Translations under genes and position numbers: made by a program | Notes under the pieces: model-generated | Databases searched by the model: none | What the model was told of the DNA's origin: nothing | The model's input: only the letters and a program-made list of their open reading frames with translations | From: Daucus carota subsp. sativus | Lineage: Eukaryota; Streptophyta; Magnoliopsida; Apiales; Apiaceae | Assembly: GCF_001625215.2 (NCBI RefSeq) | Contig: NC_030383.2 | Coordinates: 55,852,949 to 55,916,948 of the forward strand | Direction of reading: 5' to 3' | DNA: 64,000 nucleotides | In this document: positions 1-11,019 of the stretch, piece after piece | How the letters are laid out: the number at the start of each line of letters is the position of its first letter | How positions within the stretch are numbered: the stretch's first letter is position 1

Positions 1-126
1 CAGTACCTTCTAGGTTTACAGGGGATAGACTCAGATACATGAGTATCATCTATGTAGCAAAGGTACTACCAATTCACCCTTACAGCTTGTTATTACCACA
101 TTGAATACACTTCGAGGGATCTCCTC

Positions 127-2997
127 TCATGTGTATTGGGTTCCCACTGTTGATGAATTATGATGGGTTGACAGTCCCATCCCCAACCTTGACTTAAGGA
201 CTACTGCAGGTTCCAGTCCTTTAGTCAAAGGATCAGCTATATTATTCTGAGTTCCTATGAACTCTATAGCTATAATCCTGTCAGACACTAACCCCCTTAT
301 AGACTTAAGTCTAACTTGGATGTGTCTCTTTGTTTTAGCATTATGCTTTTTACTGCTAACCTTGTCAATAGTTGTTCGACTATCACAATGAATAGCAATC
401 GCAGGAAGCGGTCTGCTTACTACAGGTAACGTGGACATAAGCCCATGCAGCCATTCAGCCTCCGTCCCAGTGGCATCAAGTGCACACAACTCAGCCTCAA
501 ATGTCGACCGAGTCACAATAGTCTGTCTAGTCGACTTCCAGGATACTGCTCCACCTGCAAGGGTAAACACATATCCAGTCACTCCATTGGAACCAGACTT
601 CTTAGCTATCCAACTTGCATCACTGTACCCTTCAAGTACACCAGGAAATCTCCTATAGTGTAAACTAAGGTACATTGTGCCTTTCAGATATCTAAGTACT
701 CTATCAAGAGCATCCCAATGAGTTCTGTTTGGACAGCTTGTATATCTAGCCAACTTAGACACAGAATATGAGATGTCTGGTCTAGTACAGTTAGCAAGAT
801 ACTGCAAGCTTCCAATAATCTGAGAATATCTTAACTGAGACACAGGAACTCCAGAAGTATTCTTGACAAGGGCAACTTTAGAATCATAAGGTGTACTAGC
901 GATTCTACACTGTGAATAACCATATTTCTCAAGTATAGATTTCTCTATATAATGAGATTGAGTCAAGGTTATTCCTTCAGTTGACTGAATCAGTTTGATT
1001 CCAAGAATCACACTAGCCTCCCCCATATCCTTCATTTCAAAATGCCTTTTTAAGAATGCTTTTGTCTCGTTAATAATCTCAATATTGGTTCCAAACAATA
1101 AGATGTCATCCACATATAGGCATAAGATGACATACTCACTGCCTTTAACTTTGATGTAGACACACTTATCGCTTTCATTAACTTTAAAACTGAATGGCAA
1201 TACAGTATCATCAAACTTTTTATGCCAATCCCTAGGAGCTTGTTTCAAGCCATAGATGGACTTAATTAACTTACATACTTTCCTTTCATTTCCAGATGCA
1301 ACAAATCCCTCAGGCTGATCCATATAAATCTCCTCTTCAAGATCACCATGAAGAAAAGCCGTCTTTACATCCATCTGATGGATGATAAGACCATGGACCG
1401 AAGCCAATGCTATAAGCATACAGATTGTTACCATCCTAGCAACCGGAGAGTATGTGTCAAAGTAATCAATTCCTTCCTTTTGCTTAAACCCTTTTGCCAC
1501 CAGTCTAGCTTTGTACTTATCTATTGAGCCGTCAGGGTTTAACTTCCTCTTGAAGACCCACTTGCACCCAATAGTAGAGCACCCAGGAGGGAGATCAACC
1601 AACTCCCATGTTCCATTAGAAACAATAGAGTCAATTTCACTCTTTACAGCGCCCTTCCACTGCCTAGACTCCGAAGAGTTCATAGCCTGTCGGAAAGTTA
1701 AAGGTTCGTCCTCGACATTGTAAGTGATAAAATCACTTCCAAAATCCTTAACTACCTTTGCACGCTTACTTCTCCTTGGTTCCTCTACTTCATTAGGAGT
1801 AGAACTACTACCAGGTTCCGCCCCCACATTTGTCATCTTTTCCACATAATCGGGAATAGAACTTGATGTGTGAGTAGGATCATTGGTCTCTTGAGGTATA
1901 CCAGTCTTCATAGGGTAGACATCCTCAAAGAATGTAGCATCACGAAATTCAACTATCGTGTTAGCCACTATACCATCTATGTCAGATTTTATTACTAAAA
2001 ATCTCATAGCTGTAGTGGTCTCAGGATAGCCCAGAAAGATACAATCAACAGTCTTTGGACCTAGTTTCTTTCTCTTGTGTTCAGGGACAAGTACCTTAGC
2101 AAGGCACCCCCACACACGAAGATACTTAAGACTAGTCATCCTGCCTTTCCATAACTCTAAAGGTGTCTTATCCATGTGTTTCAGAGGAACTCTATTCAAA
2201 ATATGGCAAGCCGTATTTAGAGCCTCTCCCCACATGTATTTAGGCAACCCAGAGTTAATTAGCATACTATTAATCATATCTTTAAATGTTCTGTTCTTTC
2301 GCTCAGCGACCCCATTAGACTCAGGTGTGTATGGTGGAGTAACTTCATGAACTATACCATTGTTTTCACAAAATTTATTAAAGGAGTTACTTGTATACTC
2401 ACCACCTCTGTCAGATCTCAAACGTTTAAGTACCTTACTAGTTTGTTTTTCAACTTCAGTTTTATATATAATGAATTTACTAAGTGCTTCATCCTTATGT
2501 TTAAGTAAATAAACATAACAATATCTACTACTATCATCAATAAAGGTAATGAAGTATCTAAACTGGTCTTTAGTCAACACACCACCAAATTCACAAATAT
2601 CAGTGTGTACTAAATCTAATAAGTCTGAATCCCTAACAATGTTATGAAAAGGTTTCCTTATTTGTTTAGCTGACACACATACTTGACATTTAGAATTCTT
2701 TTCTATGGTATGTTTTGGAATCAACTCTAAGTTCATCATATTCTTAAGAGCACCAAAGTTTAAGTGACCTAGTCTAGTATGCCATAAACTTGAGTATTCA
2801 ACACAATTCACAGAAGGAAGAATAACATTATTTAATGTACCCAAAACGGGTTCAGCATTAATTACAAATAAACCATTTGACAAGTAACCCTTGCCAAAAA
2901 ATGTACCAGTGTGAATAAGAACTACTTTATTACATTTGAAGGAAATTTCAAAGCCATTGGAAACTAAACAGCTTCCACTTATTATATTTCTACGCAT
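127..2997 (-). pseudogene. Copia 1 pol: integrase, reverse transcriptase, RNase H
   Basis: A 956-codon open frame. It begins inside the region before integrase, then shows the integrase zinc-binding HHCC pattern (LWHTRLGH, later CQVC), the integrase core with TDICEFGG, RSDRGGEY and ESNGVAERKNRT supplying the catalytic D, D and E, the Copia RT signature YVDDILL, and an RNase H region with SDASW and a terminal ADPLTKG. The frame is intact across these domains but is cut off from the protease by one extra base at 3007. The reported first Met is internal to the original polyprotein, not a true start. Confidence 0.9.
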
Positions 2998-3489
2998 GTC
3001 GGGAACAATGCACTCTCGTTAGGGATAGAATACGTCCAGAAGGGAACTTCAAGTCTACGTTTCCTATTCCATGTACTTGAGCAGCACTAGCATTCCCCAT
3101 CGTCACTGTCAAGCTATGACTCTGTTGATAAGATACAAATAGACTAATATCAGCACAAATATGCACATTAGCTCCAGTATCTATCAACCATTCATTTGAC
3201 AGATAGGTAGAAAATAATACAGGGTTGTAGGAAACATACCGGTCTGCGTTGGTTTCAGAAGCCGTGGCCTCACCAACAACCATGTTCACTACGGGCCCAC
3301 TTGTAGTTGCAAGCACAGCATTCGCTTGTGCTACCACCTCAGCCTTCTTCGCCTTCTTTGTAGGGCAGTCCTTACTCCAGTGCCCAACCTGCCCACAAGA
3401 CCAACACGGTTTGTTTGCCTTGGGTTTCTTGGCCTTGTCCTTGTCACTTTTAGGTTTATTAGCGCTAACTTTCTTAGCCACACCCTTCC
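2990..3489 (-). pseudogene. Copia 1 zinc knuckle and protease segment
   Basis: This frame holds a CCHC knuckle (CWSCGQVGHWSKDC) and the aspartic protease motif as WLIDTGAN, where most Copia proteins have DSGA. The frame runs into a TAG near 3490 on the upstream side and ends at 2990, only because a single extra base at 3007 throws it out of the pol frame. It lies between the gag frame (3534-4256) and the pol frame. I read the three pieces as one former polyprotein. Confidence 0.85.
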
Positions 3490-3533
3490 TTTTCTATCCT
3501 ACAGTTGCTACATTTACCTTCGAGCTCCTGGCC

Positions 3534-4256
3534 TCAGTTGGCATCACATGTCCTTGTTTGGACTTGTGTTGTCCTTGCTACATTTACTTGTTCTTGAACC
3601 GAGATGTCCAGCATAAGGTTGGTCCAGGTGATCTCTCCTTTCTGTCTTTTCAGGGAGAGAGAGAACTCCTCCCAAGACTTCGGAAGCTTTTCAATCACAC
3701 TCATAACCTTGAACTTTTCAGGGAGGTCCATTCCGGACTCCTTCAAAGCATGCACTATCATCTCGAATTCATGCACTTGCTCAGTCATGGACTTGTTGTC
3801 CACCAGCTTGAATTCAAGGAACTTAGCCACAGAATACTTCTCAAGACCCTGAGAGTCAGTATTATGTGTCTGGTCCAGCTTCTCCCATAAGAGTTTTGCA
3901 GAGTAGGCATCAGAAGAATACACATCAAACAATGTGTTAGTGAGAGCAGCCAGAATGGCCGCCCTGGCCACACCATCCTTCTCAGCCCACTTCGCAAAAC
4001 CCTTAACAGTTTCAGCCTTCTCTTGATCCACCACTGGTTTCTCATACTCCACAACAGGCCATAGACCCTTTACAGTCAACCACAATTTCATTCTTTTCTG
4101 CCAGCGAGAAAAGCCTACACCACCATTGAACTTCTCTGGCAAGCCAGTTAATTCAACGGCTTGTGGAAAACTGTAAGTGGTCCAATCAATGGCCACAACA
4201 GATGCACCAGAACTACTACCACCACCAACAACGGGAACCTCAGTTTCACTCGACAT
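3534..4256 (-). pseudogene. Copia 1 gag (capsid-like) segment
   Basis: The frame starts at the ATG at 4256 (MSSETEVPVVGG) and matches the gag polypeptide of Copia elements: residues such as LPEKFNGGVGFSRWQKRMK and KLPKSWEEF are typical of the UBN2-type gag domain. The open frame extends further upstream to 4478, but that part is hydrophobic, low in gag similarity and probably untranslated leader. Near 3560-3590 the reading frame slips by one base relative to the natural continuation toward the zinc knuckle, so gag ends early. Confidence 0.85.
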
Positions 4257-4468
4257 TATGCTAAATATTATATAACAAATATTCTCTTCAAGAATGTTGG
4301 AAATACTGATTATTATAGCAACATAGAGGCAGTTATATATCATATTATACAAGCCAAGGCCAAGCAAGTTGAAACAAAACGTGAAGGTAAAACACATGCA
4401 TATCAGTGACTGTAAGAACAGAGGAAGGAAAGAAGTTGTACCAGTAGCCATAGCTTGAGCCAACAATA

Positions 4469-4990
4469 TGTACAACAAGGAAAAAACACAAGAACAGCTG
4501 AGTCGTCAGGCCTTATACGAAGACCTGACTGCTCTTGAAGAGAATATTGCCCCCACCTGCTGCACTGGGGATGCTTGCAACACCTCCTCCAGGATAAAAC
4601 AGCACAGAGCTTTGGTTAAGCAGCACCTCCAAAGCTCAACGACGACTTGCTCCTCACTCGCCGGGAAACCACGAACTGACTAGTGTATGAGAGAGGGAGA
4701 GAGCAGAGAGGCAGTGAAGAAGAGAGAATGTAAGGTGTGTAGTGTGTAACAATCAGCTGCTTAGGCCTCTATTTATAGGAGAGGCTAAGTGTAACTGATA
4801 CACCTCAATTTAATATCGAATAAAAACCGTCCATTTAATTAAATAAATCAAACCCAGTCCAAGAGAAGCCCAACTGATTAAATAATTTAATTAAATTAAA
4901 TCAAAACCGAAATAAAATCCCCGCCCAGGTCGCCTCGCGTACGCGAGACGCCGAGACATTCGCCCAAATCGCCCTTCGACCCGACCCAAA
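4469..4990 (-). repeat. 5' LTR of Copia 1 (edges approximate)
   Basis: Upstream of gag on the minus strand is a TATA box, a CT-rich transcribed leader and a transition at about 4469 where plus-strand TGTACA would be the LTR end, followed by a weakly tRNA-Met-like stretch. The other edge is placed near 4990 because similarity to the neighbouring ACD6-like exon begins there. The partner LTR is outside the window, so neither edge can be confirmed. Confidence 0.55.
4771..4777 (-). promoter_or_regulatory. TATA box in Copia 1 LTR
   Basis: TATAAATAGAGG on the minus strand, about 500 bases upstream of the gag ATG, followed by a CT-rich leader. This is the expected place for the LTR promoter. Confidence 0.6.
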
Positions 4991-5200
4991 TCTCAGGCAC
5001 AACCGCAGAAGCTTGATTAAGACTTTAGTATTTTCCAACACAGAGGCACCAAACATAGGTACGAGATTGTTATCCAGTGATTCTCTCAACATACTTCGCA
5101 GAAGAGTGGTTGCGTTTTCTGACTTCATCATCTCTGGAGGTCCTATACTTATGTTCCTTAAATCTTCTGGCTTCTGAGGACTAATGGGAGACATTCTGCT
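4991..5200 (-). pseudogene. ACD6-like ankyrin gene fragment
   Basis: The minus-strand translation contains GPPEMMKSE and ENTKVLIKLLRLC, which aligns with the fourth coding exon of the ACD6-like gene at 26939-30921 (GPPEVIKVRE and GNTKFLIELLRLC). DNA similarity to 28030-28200 is obvious by eye. The match stops at about 4990, where the Copia LTR begins, and fades near 5200. No other exon of this copy is in the window. It is a dead fragment. Confidence 0.8.
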
Positions 5201-5260
5201 GTGTTTTATATACGGTTACAAGATCAAGGACTGGGATTGAGGTTTATACTATAGAACACG

Positions 5261-5604
5261 GAGAATTATGAGTTTGTGAAAGATATTGGTGCCAGGAGTT
5301 TTGGGCTTGCAAAGCTTATGAGGAACATAACAACTAAAGAACTGGTTGCCATGAAATTTATGGAAAGAGGTCCCAAGTTAAGAAACTTAATGTTAGCTCA
5401 ACTGCACTTGCTTTGAACTCTGTTATAAGTTATTATTGGTAATATTTTCACACTTGAGATTTCATTAATATGATCGAGTTTTCACTTGATTTGACCTCAA
5501 TTGTTTGCTCAGATACACGATGATGTTGCAGCACAGATCATTAGTCATAGGCTAGATACTACTTCCAGCAGTTAATCTCACGAGTAAGCTATTGTCATGC
5601 CAAG
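5261..5604 (+). pseudogene. SnRK2-like kinase fragment, exon 3 deleted
   Basis: 5261-5377 corresponds to exon 1 of the SnRK2-like genes downstream (ENYEFVKDIGARSFGLAK), but the start ATG is lost and the glycine loop GSGSFG is altered to GARSFG. 5513-5551 matches the first part of exon 2 (DVAAQIISHR). It then runs directly into exon 4 (ARYYFQQLIS), omitting the rest of exon 2, intron 2, exon 3 and intron 3. The join sits on a shared AGG triplet and leaves the frame broken. No later exons were found. Confidence 0.85.
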
Positions 5605-6030
5605 GTAAAAGAAAATCTTGAAGGAAATACCTGCACATCCTCTTATGCATGTAAATCAGTATAAATTTCTGCACAAACACTGAAATATGGTTTTATCTTG
5701 TAGCGAATTATAAGATGAAAAGGGAGTTGAGTGTTGGTGTTTTAGATAATTGTGATGGGATGAGTCTGTCGTTTTTTGGCGGGGTTATGGAGGGGTTTCT
5801 TACTTAGTTGATGCATCTGTATCAGAGTGTGGAGTTCAGGAAAATGGGGATGTTAATATGGTTATTGAGGGTTCGGGGACTGGCTTTACATTTTCCGAGA
5901 CAATAAAGAAGCAAATCAATCAGTGATTTTCGAATTATATATAAATTTTGATAATAAAAATATTATTTATGATTAAATCAAATAATTATGACAATTACTC
6001 TGATACTCCAACTAAAATGTGGATTCAGTG
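5605..6030 (+). other. Intergenic, no gene recognised
   Basis: The first part resembles intron sequence following exon 4 of the SnRK2-like copies (CATCCTCTTATGCATGT is shared). 5714-5900 has a short open stretch (MKRELSVGVLDNCDG) ended by a stop, with no recognisable family. The rest is AT-rich. Confidence 0.5.
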
Positions 6031-6265
6031 AAACCTAATAAGCATCTCCAAGGGAACAAAACCCTTAGCTAAAATGTCTATATGGCAATTAGGTGGCATC
6101 TAGGTGTCAATTTTTTGATAATATGTAAAAGTTTTGGACTCCAACCATATTCTTCTTAGCAAAAAATTATAGATAATCATATTTTGATTGGCTATATTTG
6201 CTGAACCAACAAACCTTTTAGGTATAATTTTAGCTATCATATTATACATAATATCATTGGAGTGT
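6031..6265. mobile_element. Degenerate Tourist-like MITE
   Basis: The left end AGCATCTCCAAGGG, then CCCTTAGCTAAAA, and the right end TTGGAGTGTCTA resemble the terminal repeats of the clean MITE at 18220-18605 (GAGCAACTCC...GGAGATGCTC, CCTTTAGCTAAAA). Terminal bases have drifted, so the target duplication is not clear. Its right end lies a few bases from the broken end of the truncated Copia gag. Confidence 0.6.
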
Positions 6266-6267
6266 CT

Positions 6268-7241
6268 ACCCTTAACAACTGCTCAAGTTGGTGAGTAGTC
6301 ATTGTCACTTCATCAGAACTGTTCACAGTGCCTTGTGCGTTGTTAGCCATCTTTGTTACACCTGGCTTGTTTGAGACAAACTTTTGCCCTGGTTTTCGAT
6401 ACTTGTGATGCCACTTGGGGTACCCCGCCACAGTCCAACATCGCTCTCTAGTATGACCTTTAAGACCACAAGCCACACAAATCATCACCTTTTCAGTGCT
6501 TCCCTTGCTGTACATAGCAGACACATCAGTTTCGCTCACAAGAGACTGATTTAAGACTTCCCTTTGTGACTCCTCTTGCTGCACAGCAGCGCATGCCATT
6601 TCGACAGAAGGCAGAGGAGACATCATGAGTAGCTGACTCCGTTGAGGACCGTATAAATCATCAAGGCCATTAAGAAATTGGAATAACTTTGCTTCCTCTT
6701 TCATGGTTTGTATGGCCATTAGTAGCTTAGTTACATTTGGTGTCATGATGTCAACCGTTGGTAACCCATTCATGGAATCAAGCTCTTCCCAGAGAGAGCT
6801 CAAACTTGTGAAATACTCATGAACTTTGGCACCATTTTGTTTTAAATTAAATAAATCTCGACTGAGCTTGTATTTGTGAGAGCCATTTGTTAAGGAAAAA
6901 CGTTTGGCAAGTTGTGACCAGATTTCACTAGCAGTACTGATAAATAAAATGGAGGATTTAATAGTATCAGACACGTTATTATGGATCCAGGAGATTACCA
7001 TATTGTTAACAGTGTCCCATTGAGCTGCCTCATTGATGTCTGTAGTGCTGCGAGTGACCGAGCCATCCACAAAACCAAGCTTTCTCTTTGGTGAGACTTG
7101 AATCTCGAACTGTCTTTTCCATGCTCTATAATCAACAGTTCCCTGTAGCTTTGACACACTAATCGATAGTGGGCCATCAGAGGGGTGCAAGAACAAGGGA
7201 TTTAGCAAATCTGTGTAGGAGACCCTACTGCTAGACGCCAT
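6268..7241 (-). pseudogene. Copia 2B gag, truncated
   Basis: Starts MASSSRVSYTDLLNPLFLHP at 7241, as in copy A, and carries the knuckle CVACGLKGHTRERCW. I counted only a handful of amino-acid differences from copy A (for example SPKRK against SAKRK, GTVDY against GAVDY, PNVTK against PDVTK, QEESQ against QDESQ). After VDT at 6268 the match ends and the frame runs into unrelated DNA to a stop at 6237. Confidence 0.9.
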
Positions 7242-7372
7242 AGATCTGAGAAAACAACACCTAGAATAAACACCTAGAGTGACAGATCAAGAATAAACAA
7301 ACGACCAGCGATTTAAAAAACTGTATACTCTCTCTATTTACTTTATTCTACGTACTCTCAAGCTAGCATATA

Positions 7373-7386
7373 CAGCTCTGATACCA
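7373..7386 (-). other. Primer binding site of Copia 2B
   Basis: TGGTATCAGAGCTG on the minus strand, directly after the LTR end TTTACA. This is the standard initiator tRNA-Met complement of plant Copia elements. Confidence 0.9.
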
Positions 7387-7738
7387 TGTAAACATTTGAT
7401 ATTTAAGCATATGAAGCTGTGCAGAAAAGAAAGAGAGGATATGGGAAAGCAAACTGATTGATTCAAAATACTGCAATCTCACATATGAGTTTGTTACACT
7501 ACATGCTCGTTCTTTTAACTACTACAGTCCATACTACCATAACAAACTATTAAATGATTCAGACAAGTACTCTTAGGACCACTACACTTGTCATTCTTAA
7601 CATACTAAATAAGACAAAAGGGAATAGTTCACTGCAGTAACAATGTGAAAACTATTCCTGCTTTATTCCAGCAAACTTGGTGAAATAACTTGGCTTCAGG
7701 GTGCTGCATGGGACTGCATGCCTTTTTCTCCTTCAATA
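7387..7738 (-). repeat. Copia 2 LTR shared by copies A and B
   Basis: About 350 bases, ending TGTAAAC on the plus strand at 7387 next to the primer binding site, and bounded on the other side by the polypurine tract (CTCCCCCTCA on plus, 7739-7748). By eye it differs from the LTR at 12198 by one substitution (GGGAAAG against GAGAAAG), so the copies are recent. Confidence 0.9.
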
Positions 7739-9483
7739 CTCCCCCTCAAGATGGGTGTAGGTGCAACTGGAACTCCAATCTTGTGCAAGAGATAGTTATG
7801 TTGCTTCGCTGTCAAGGGCTTTGTCATGAGATCTGCAAGTTGCTGATGCGAAGGAACGTGAACAGTAGTAATAGAGCCATCTGCAATTTTATCACGAATG
7901 TAGTGGCAATCGAGCTCAATGTGCTTTGTTCGCTCATGTAACACAGGATTCGCAGCAATGGACAACGCAGCTTGATTGTCACTCTTCAGAACAGTGGGAG
8001 GTAAGGCTGAAAGACCCAGATCTTTGAGCAAAGCTGTTAACCATGTAATTTCACAGCAGGTTAAGGCCATGGCGCGATATTCCGCTTCAGCCGTGGACCG
8101 AGCAACAACAGATTGTTTCTTAGTTTTCCATGAGATAGGAGAAGTACCAAGCAAAACACAGTAGCCAGTAGTGGATTTGCGTGTGGTTGGACAACTAGCC
8201 CAATCACTATCGCAAAAAGCCGTTAGTTGAGCTGCAGAACTAGAAGCTAAAAGTATGCCTTGTCCAGGATTAGTGAGTAAATAGCGAAGCACACGCTTTG
8301 CAGCTTGCATGTGGACATTAGTGGGACGTTGCATGAATTGGGCAAGGTTGTGCACTGGAAAGCTCAGGTCAGGTCGAGTGAGAGTAAGGTAAATCAATTT
8401 ACCCAGAAGCTTTTGAAATGGATGAGGATCTGGAAGGACAGTTCCTTTGTCTGGAGTAAGCTTGAAATGAGAATCCATAGGTAACTTCAGAGGAGTAGCA
8501 TTGAGCATCCCAAATTCTTCTAAGAGATCAAGCACATACTTCTTTTGGGAGATAAAAAATCCATCTGTTGTCCTATCGATTTCGAGACCCAAGAAATATG
8601 TGACAGAACCTAAGTCCTTCATATGAAATGTACTACACAACACAGACTTTAAGCTGGCAATAGAAGTATCACAGTTCCCACTTATCGAAAGATCATCAAC
8701 ATATACTAAAACCAGAGTTATAGAAGTAGGTGTGACCTTGGTGTATAGGCTGTAATCCGCCTTGGAGTGAACAAAACCAGCAGCCAAGAGAGTCTCAGAC
8801 AACTTGTCAAACCATTCACGTGGTGCCTGTCGCAACCCATATAAAGTTTTAATCAGCTGACATACCATCGTAGTTGATGATTGTACATGTATCTCATCCA
8901 GATTATGTGAAATTCGACTCCCAAGTCCAGAGTAACCTTGTGGAAACTTTATATATACTATTTCATTCAATGTTCCATGTAAGAACGCATTGGAAACATC
9001 CATGTGAATAGCATCCCAATCCATCATAGCTGCAACAGCCAACACAGCTCGCACTGTTGCCATTTTTGCAACGGGAGCGAAAGTTTCCATGTAATCGATT
9101 CCATAGGTTTGCTTGTTTCCCAACACAACTAACCGTGCTTTGTATTTGTCCACAGACCCATCAGGTTTGTACTTTGTTTTGAACACCCATTTGCATCCAA
9201 TAGCTTTTCTATTTGGTGGAAGCTCAGTGATCTCCCATGTGTGATTACGCTCAAGTGCCTCGAGCTCTTCATTCATAGCATCAATCCACTGTGGTTGTGT
9301 TATGGCCTGTTTGAAATGTACAGGATCCTTGTGCTCTGCAATTCTTGCCAGGAAGCACCCAAAAGTTCTGGTTACAGGTTGACATATCACTGCAGATGCA
9401 CTAACTGCAGTATTGGACAGTGGTTGAACAAAGTCTTCTAACCATTGTGGTGGCTTGATATTTCTAGTAGAGCGTCGCAGCAC
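7696..9483 (-). pseudogene. Copia 2A reverse transcriptase and RNase H
   Basis: 595 codons in the same frame as the integrase piece, split from it only by TAA at 9526-9528. RT shows the linker WKWVFKTK-like region, AFLHGTL, the YVDDLSISG active site, and RNase H shows CDSDWASC, RSTAEAEYRA and ADLMTKPLT. The last codons run into the LTR, which is normal for Copia. Without the stop this would be one polyprotein with the next upstream piece. Confidence 0.9.
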
Positions 9484-9525
9484 TGGACTTGTTGTAGCTG
9501 TTGGAGACCTCTCCTCCTCACTTGA

Positions 9526-11019
9526 TTATGCTGTTGTATCAGCAATATGTGAATCAGGTGGGTCGGTACTTGTCTCATTTTCTTCACTATCAGAAAGTGG
9601 AGTTGAGAGAATGCTATCAACATCATCGATATAGGCTGGTGGCTCTGGTTGTTTCAGTGTAACAGGCAATGGCTGGATGAAGGAAGGAGCAGAGCTTTTG
9701 TTGAGTGGAAACACTTGTTCATTGAACACAACATGTCTTGTGACATAAATTTGCATTGAGACTAAGTTGAGCAAACGAAATCCCTTCTGCAAGCTAGGAT
9801 AACCCACAAAAACTGATGGATATCCTCTAGCAGCAAACTTATCATTATGACAACTTGGATCCTTTCCGAAAGCGAGACATCCGAATACCTTCAGGTGCTC
9901 ATAAGTAGGCACTTCTTCATGCAACTTCTCATAGGGTGTGCAGAAATTCAATGCTGCATTTGGTAAGAGATTGATCAAGTGTGCTGCAGTTAAAACACAC
10001 TCTCCCCAAAAAGACAGGGGCAGACCTGATTGAAAACGCAATGCACGAGCTACTTCCAATTGATGTCGGTGCTTCCTTTCCACCCTTGCGTTTTGTTGGG
10101 GTGTGTAAGGACACGATTTTTGATGAAGAATGCCTTTCTGATTCATGAACTCAACACATGCTTTGTCAGAAAACTCAAGCACATTATCACTTCTTATAGT
10201 ACTAATTTCGCCCTTCAAGTGTTTAACCACATATTTTTGAAATGCCATCATAACACCAAGGTAATCTGATTTCTTAGTTAATAAGTAGATCCAAGTCATT
10301 CTGCTATAGTCATCTACAATGGTGAGGAAGAATCGAAATTTACCTCGTGTGAGAACTTTGTACGGTCCCCATATGTCGATATGAACAAGAGAAAATGCTG
10401 CAGCTGCCCGAGAAGTGCTAACTGGAAAGGGTTGATTTGTCAGCTTTGCCATTGGACAAGTAAGGCACACTTGGGTTTGATTGTTCAGAAAAGGCTTCAT
10501 CCAGTCAATATGCTTCATCTTGGACTGAGAAGCATGCCCTAGTCTTTGATGCCAAAGACTGAATTTGTTTACAGAGCTAGTGTCTGCAGCTACACTCATG
10601 CATACCTCTGAAGCGTCTGTTTTGCACTGCAGATAATACAGACCTTCTTTAAGAACTCCTTTTGCTATCACCTTCTTTGTTTTTGAGTTAATAACCACAC
10701 ATTGACTTGGCTGAAACAACACATCACATTGTGCATCCTTGGCCAATTTGTGAATTGACAACAAATTGTGAGTAAACAAGGGAACATACAGGACATCTAG
10801 CAGCTTTAGACCATTTGGAAGAATGACATCCCCTATGTGACTTATAGAGGCTGTAGCTCCAGTGGGTAATTTTATAGTGAAAGTAAAGGGTGCTACCTTC
10901 ACATTGACTAAATTATCCAGTGAGCATGTCATATGGTCGGATGCACCTGAGTCAACAATCCATTCCCCTTGTTTTGTCACTGTCACCTCCTTTGCTTTGC
11001 CTTTCTGTGCATTCACCAT
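9526..11019 (-). pseudogene. Copia 2A protease and integrase
   Basis: Protease motif WIVDSGASDHMT, then integrase zinc finger (WHQRLGHASQ with later CLTC), catalytic core with VHIDIWGPY, IRSDN and RVERKHRHQLEVAR giving D, D and E, and the C-terminal region with FVGYPSLQKGFRLLN. The frame ends at TAA 9526-9528, after which the same frame continues open as RT. It overlaps the end of gag by seven bases in another frame. Confidence 0.9.

Larger units (their letters stand above)
1..4990 (-). mobile_element. Copia LTR retrotransposon 1, 3' LTR outside window
   Basis: Read on the minus strand, the order is 5' LTR, gag, CCHC zinc knuckle, protease, integrase, reverse transcriptase, RNase H, which is Copia order. 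The 3' LTR would lie left of position 1, so target duplications and LTR divergence cannot be judged here. The coding part is broken by a frameshift near 3560-3590, an in-frame TAG near 3490 and a one-base insertion at 3007, so the copy cannot make its own polyprotein. Its right edge coincides with the point where similarity to an ACD6-like gene stops, which suggests insertion into that gene or fragment. Confidence 0.9.
6268..7738 (-). mobile_element. Copia 2 copy B, truncated after gag
   Basis: On the minus strand this is LTR (7387-7738), primer binding site, leader, and gag to position 6268, where homology to copy A stops abruptly. The LTR is the same physical LTR that serves as the 3' LTR of copy A. 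Protease, integrase and RT of this copy are missing. Confidence 0.85.

Noticed and set aside
3249-3890. 213-codon open frame on the plus strand
   Set aside because: It is antisense to Copia 1 gag and protease; no independent features.
4268-4478. N-terminal hydrophobic extension of the Copia 1 gag frame
   Set aside because: It crosses the LTR edge and leader, and the gag domain begins at the ATG at 4256.
5020-5040. TTAGTATTTTCCAACA, which looks like the TGTTGGAAAATACTAA start of a plant Copia LTR
   Set aside because: The same bases lie inside the stretch that aligns with the ACD6-like exon (TTTAGTATTTCCCAATGC in the intact gene), so the resemblance is chance; the LTR edge is placed further left.
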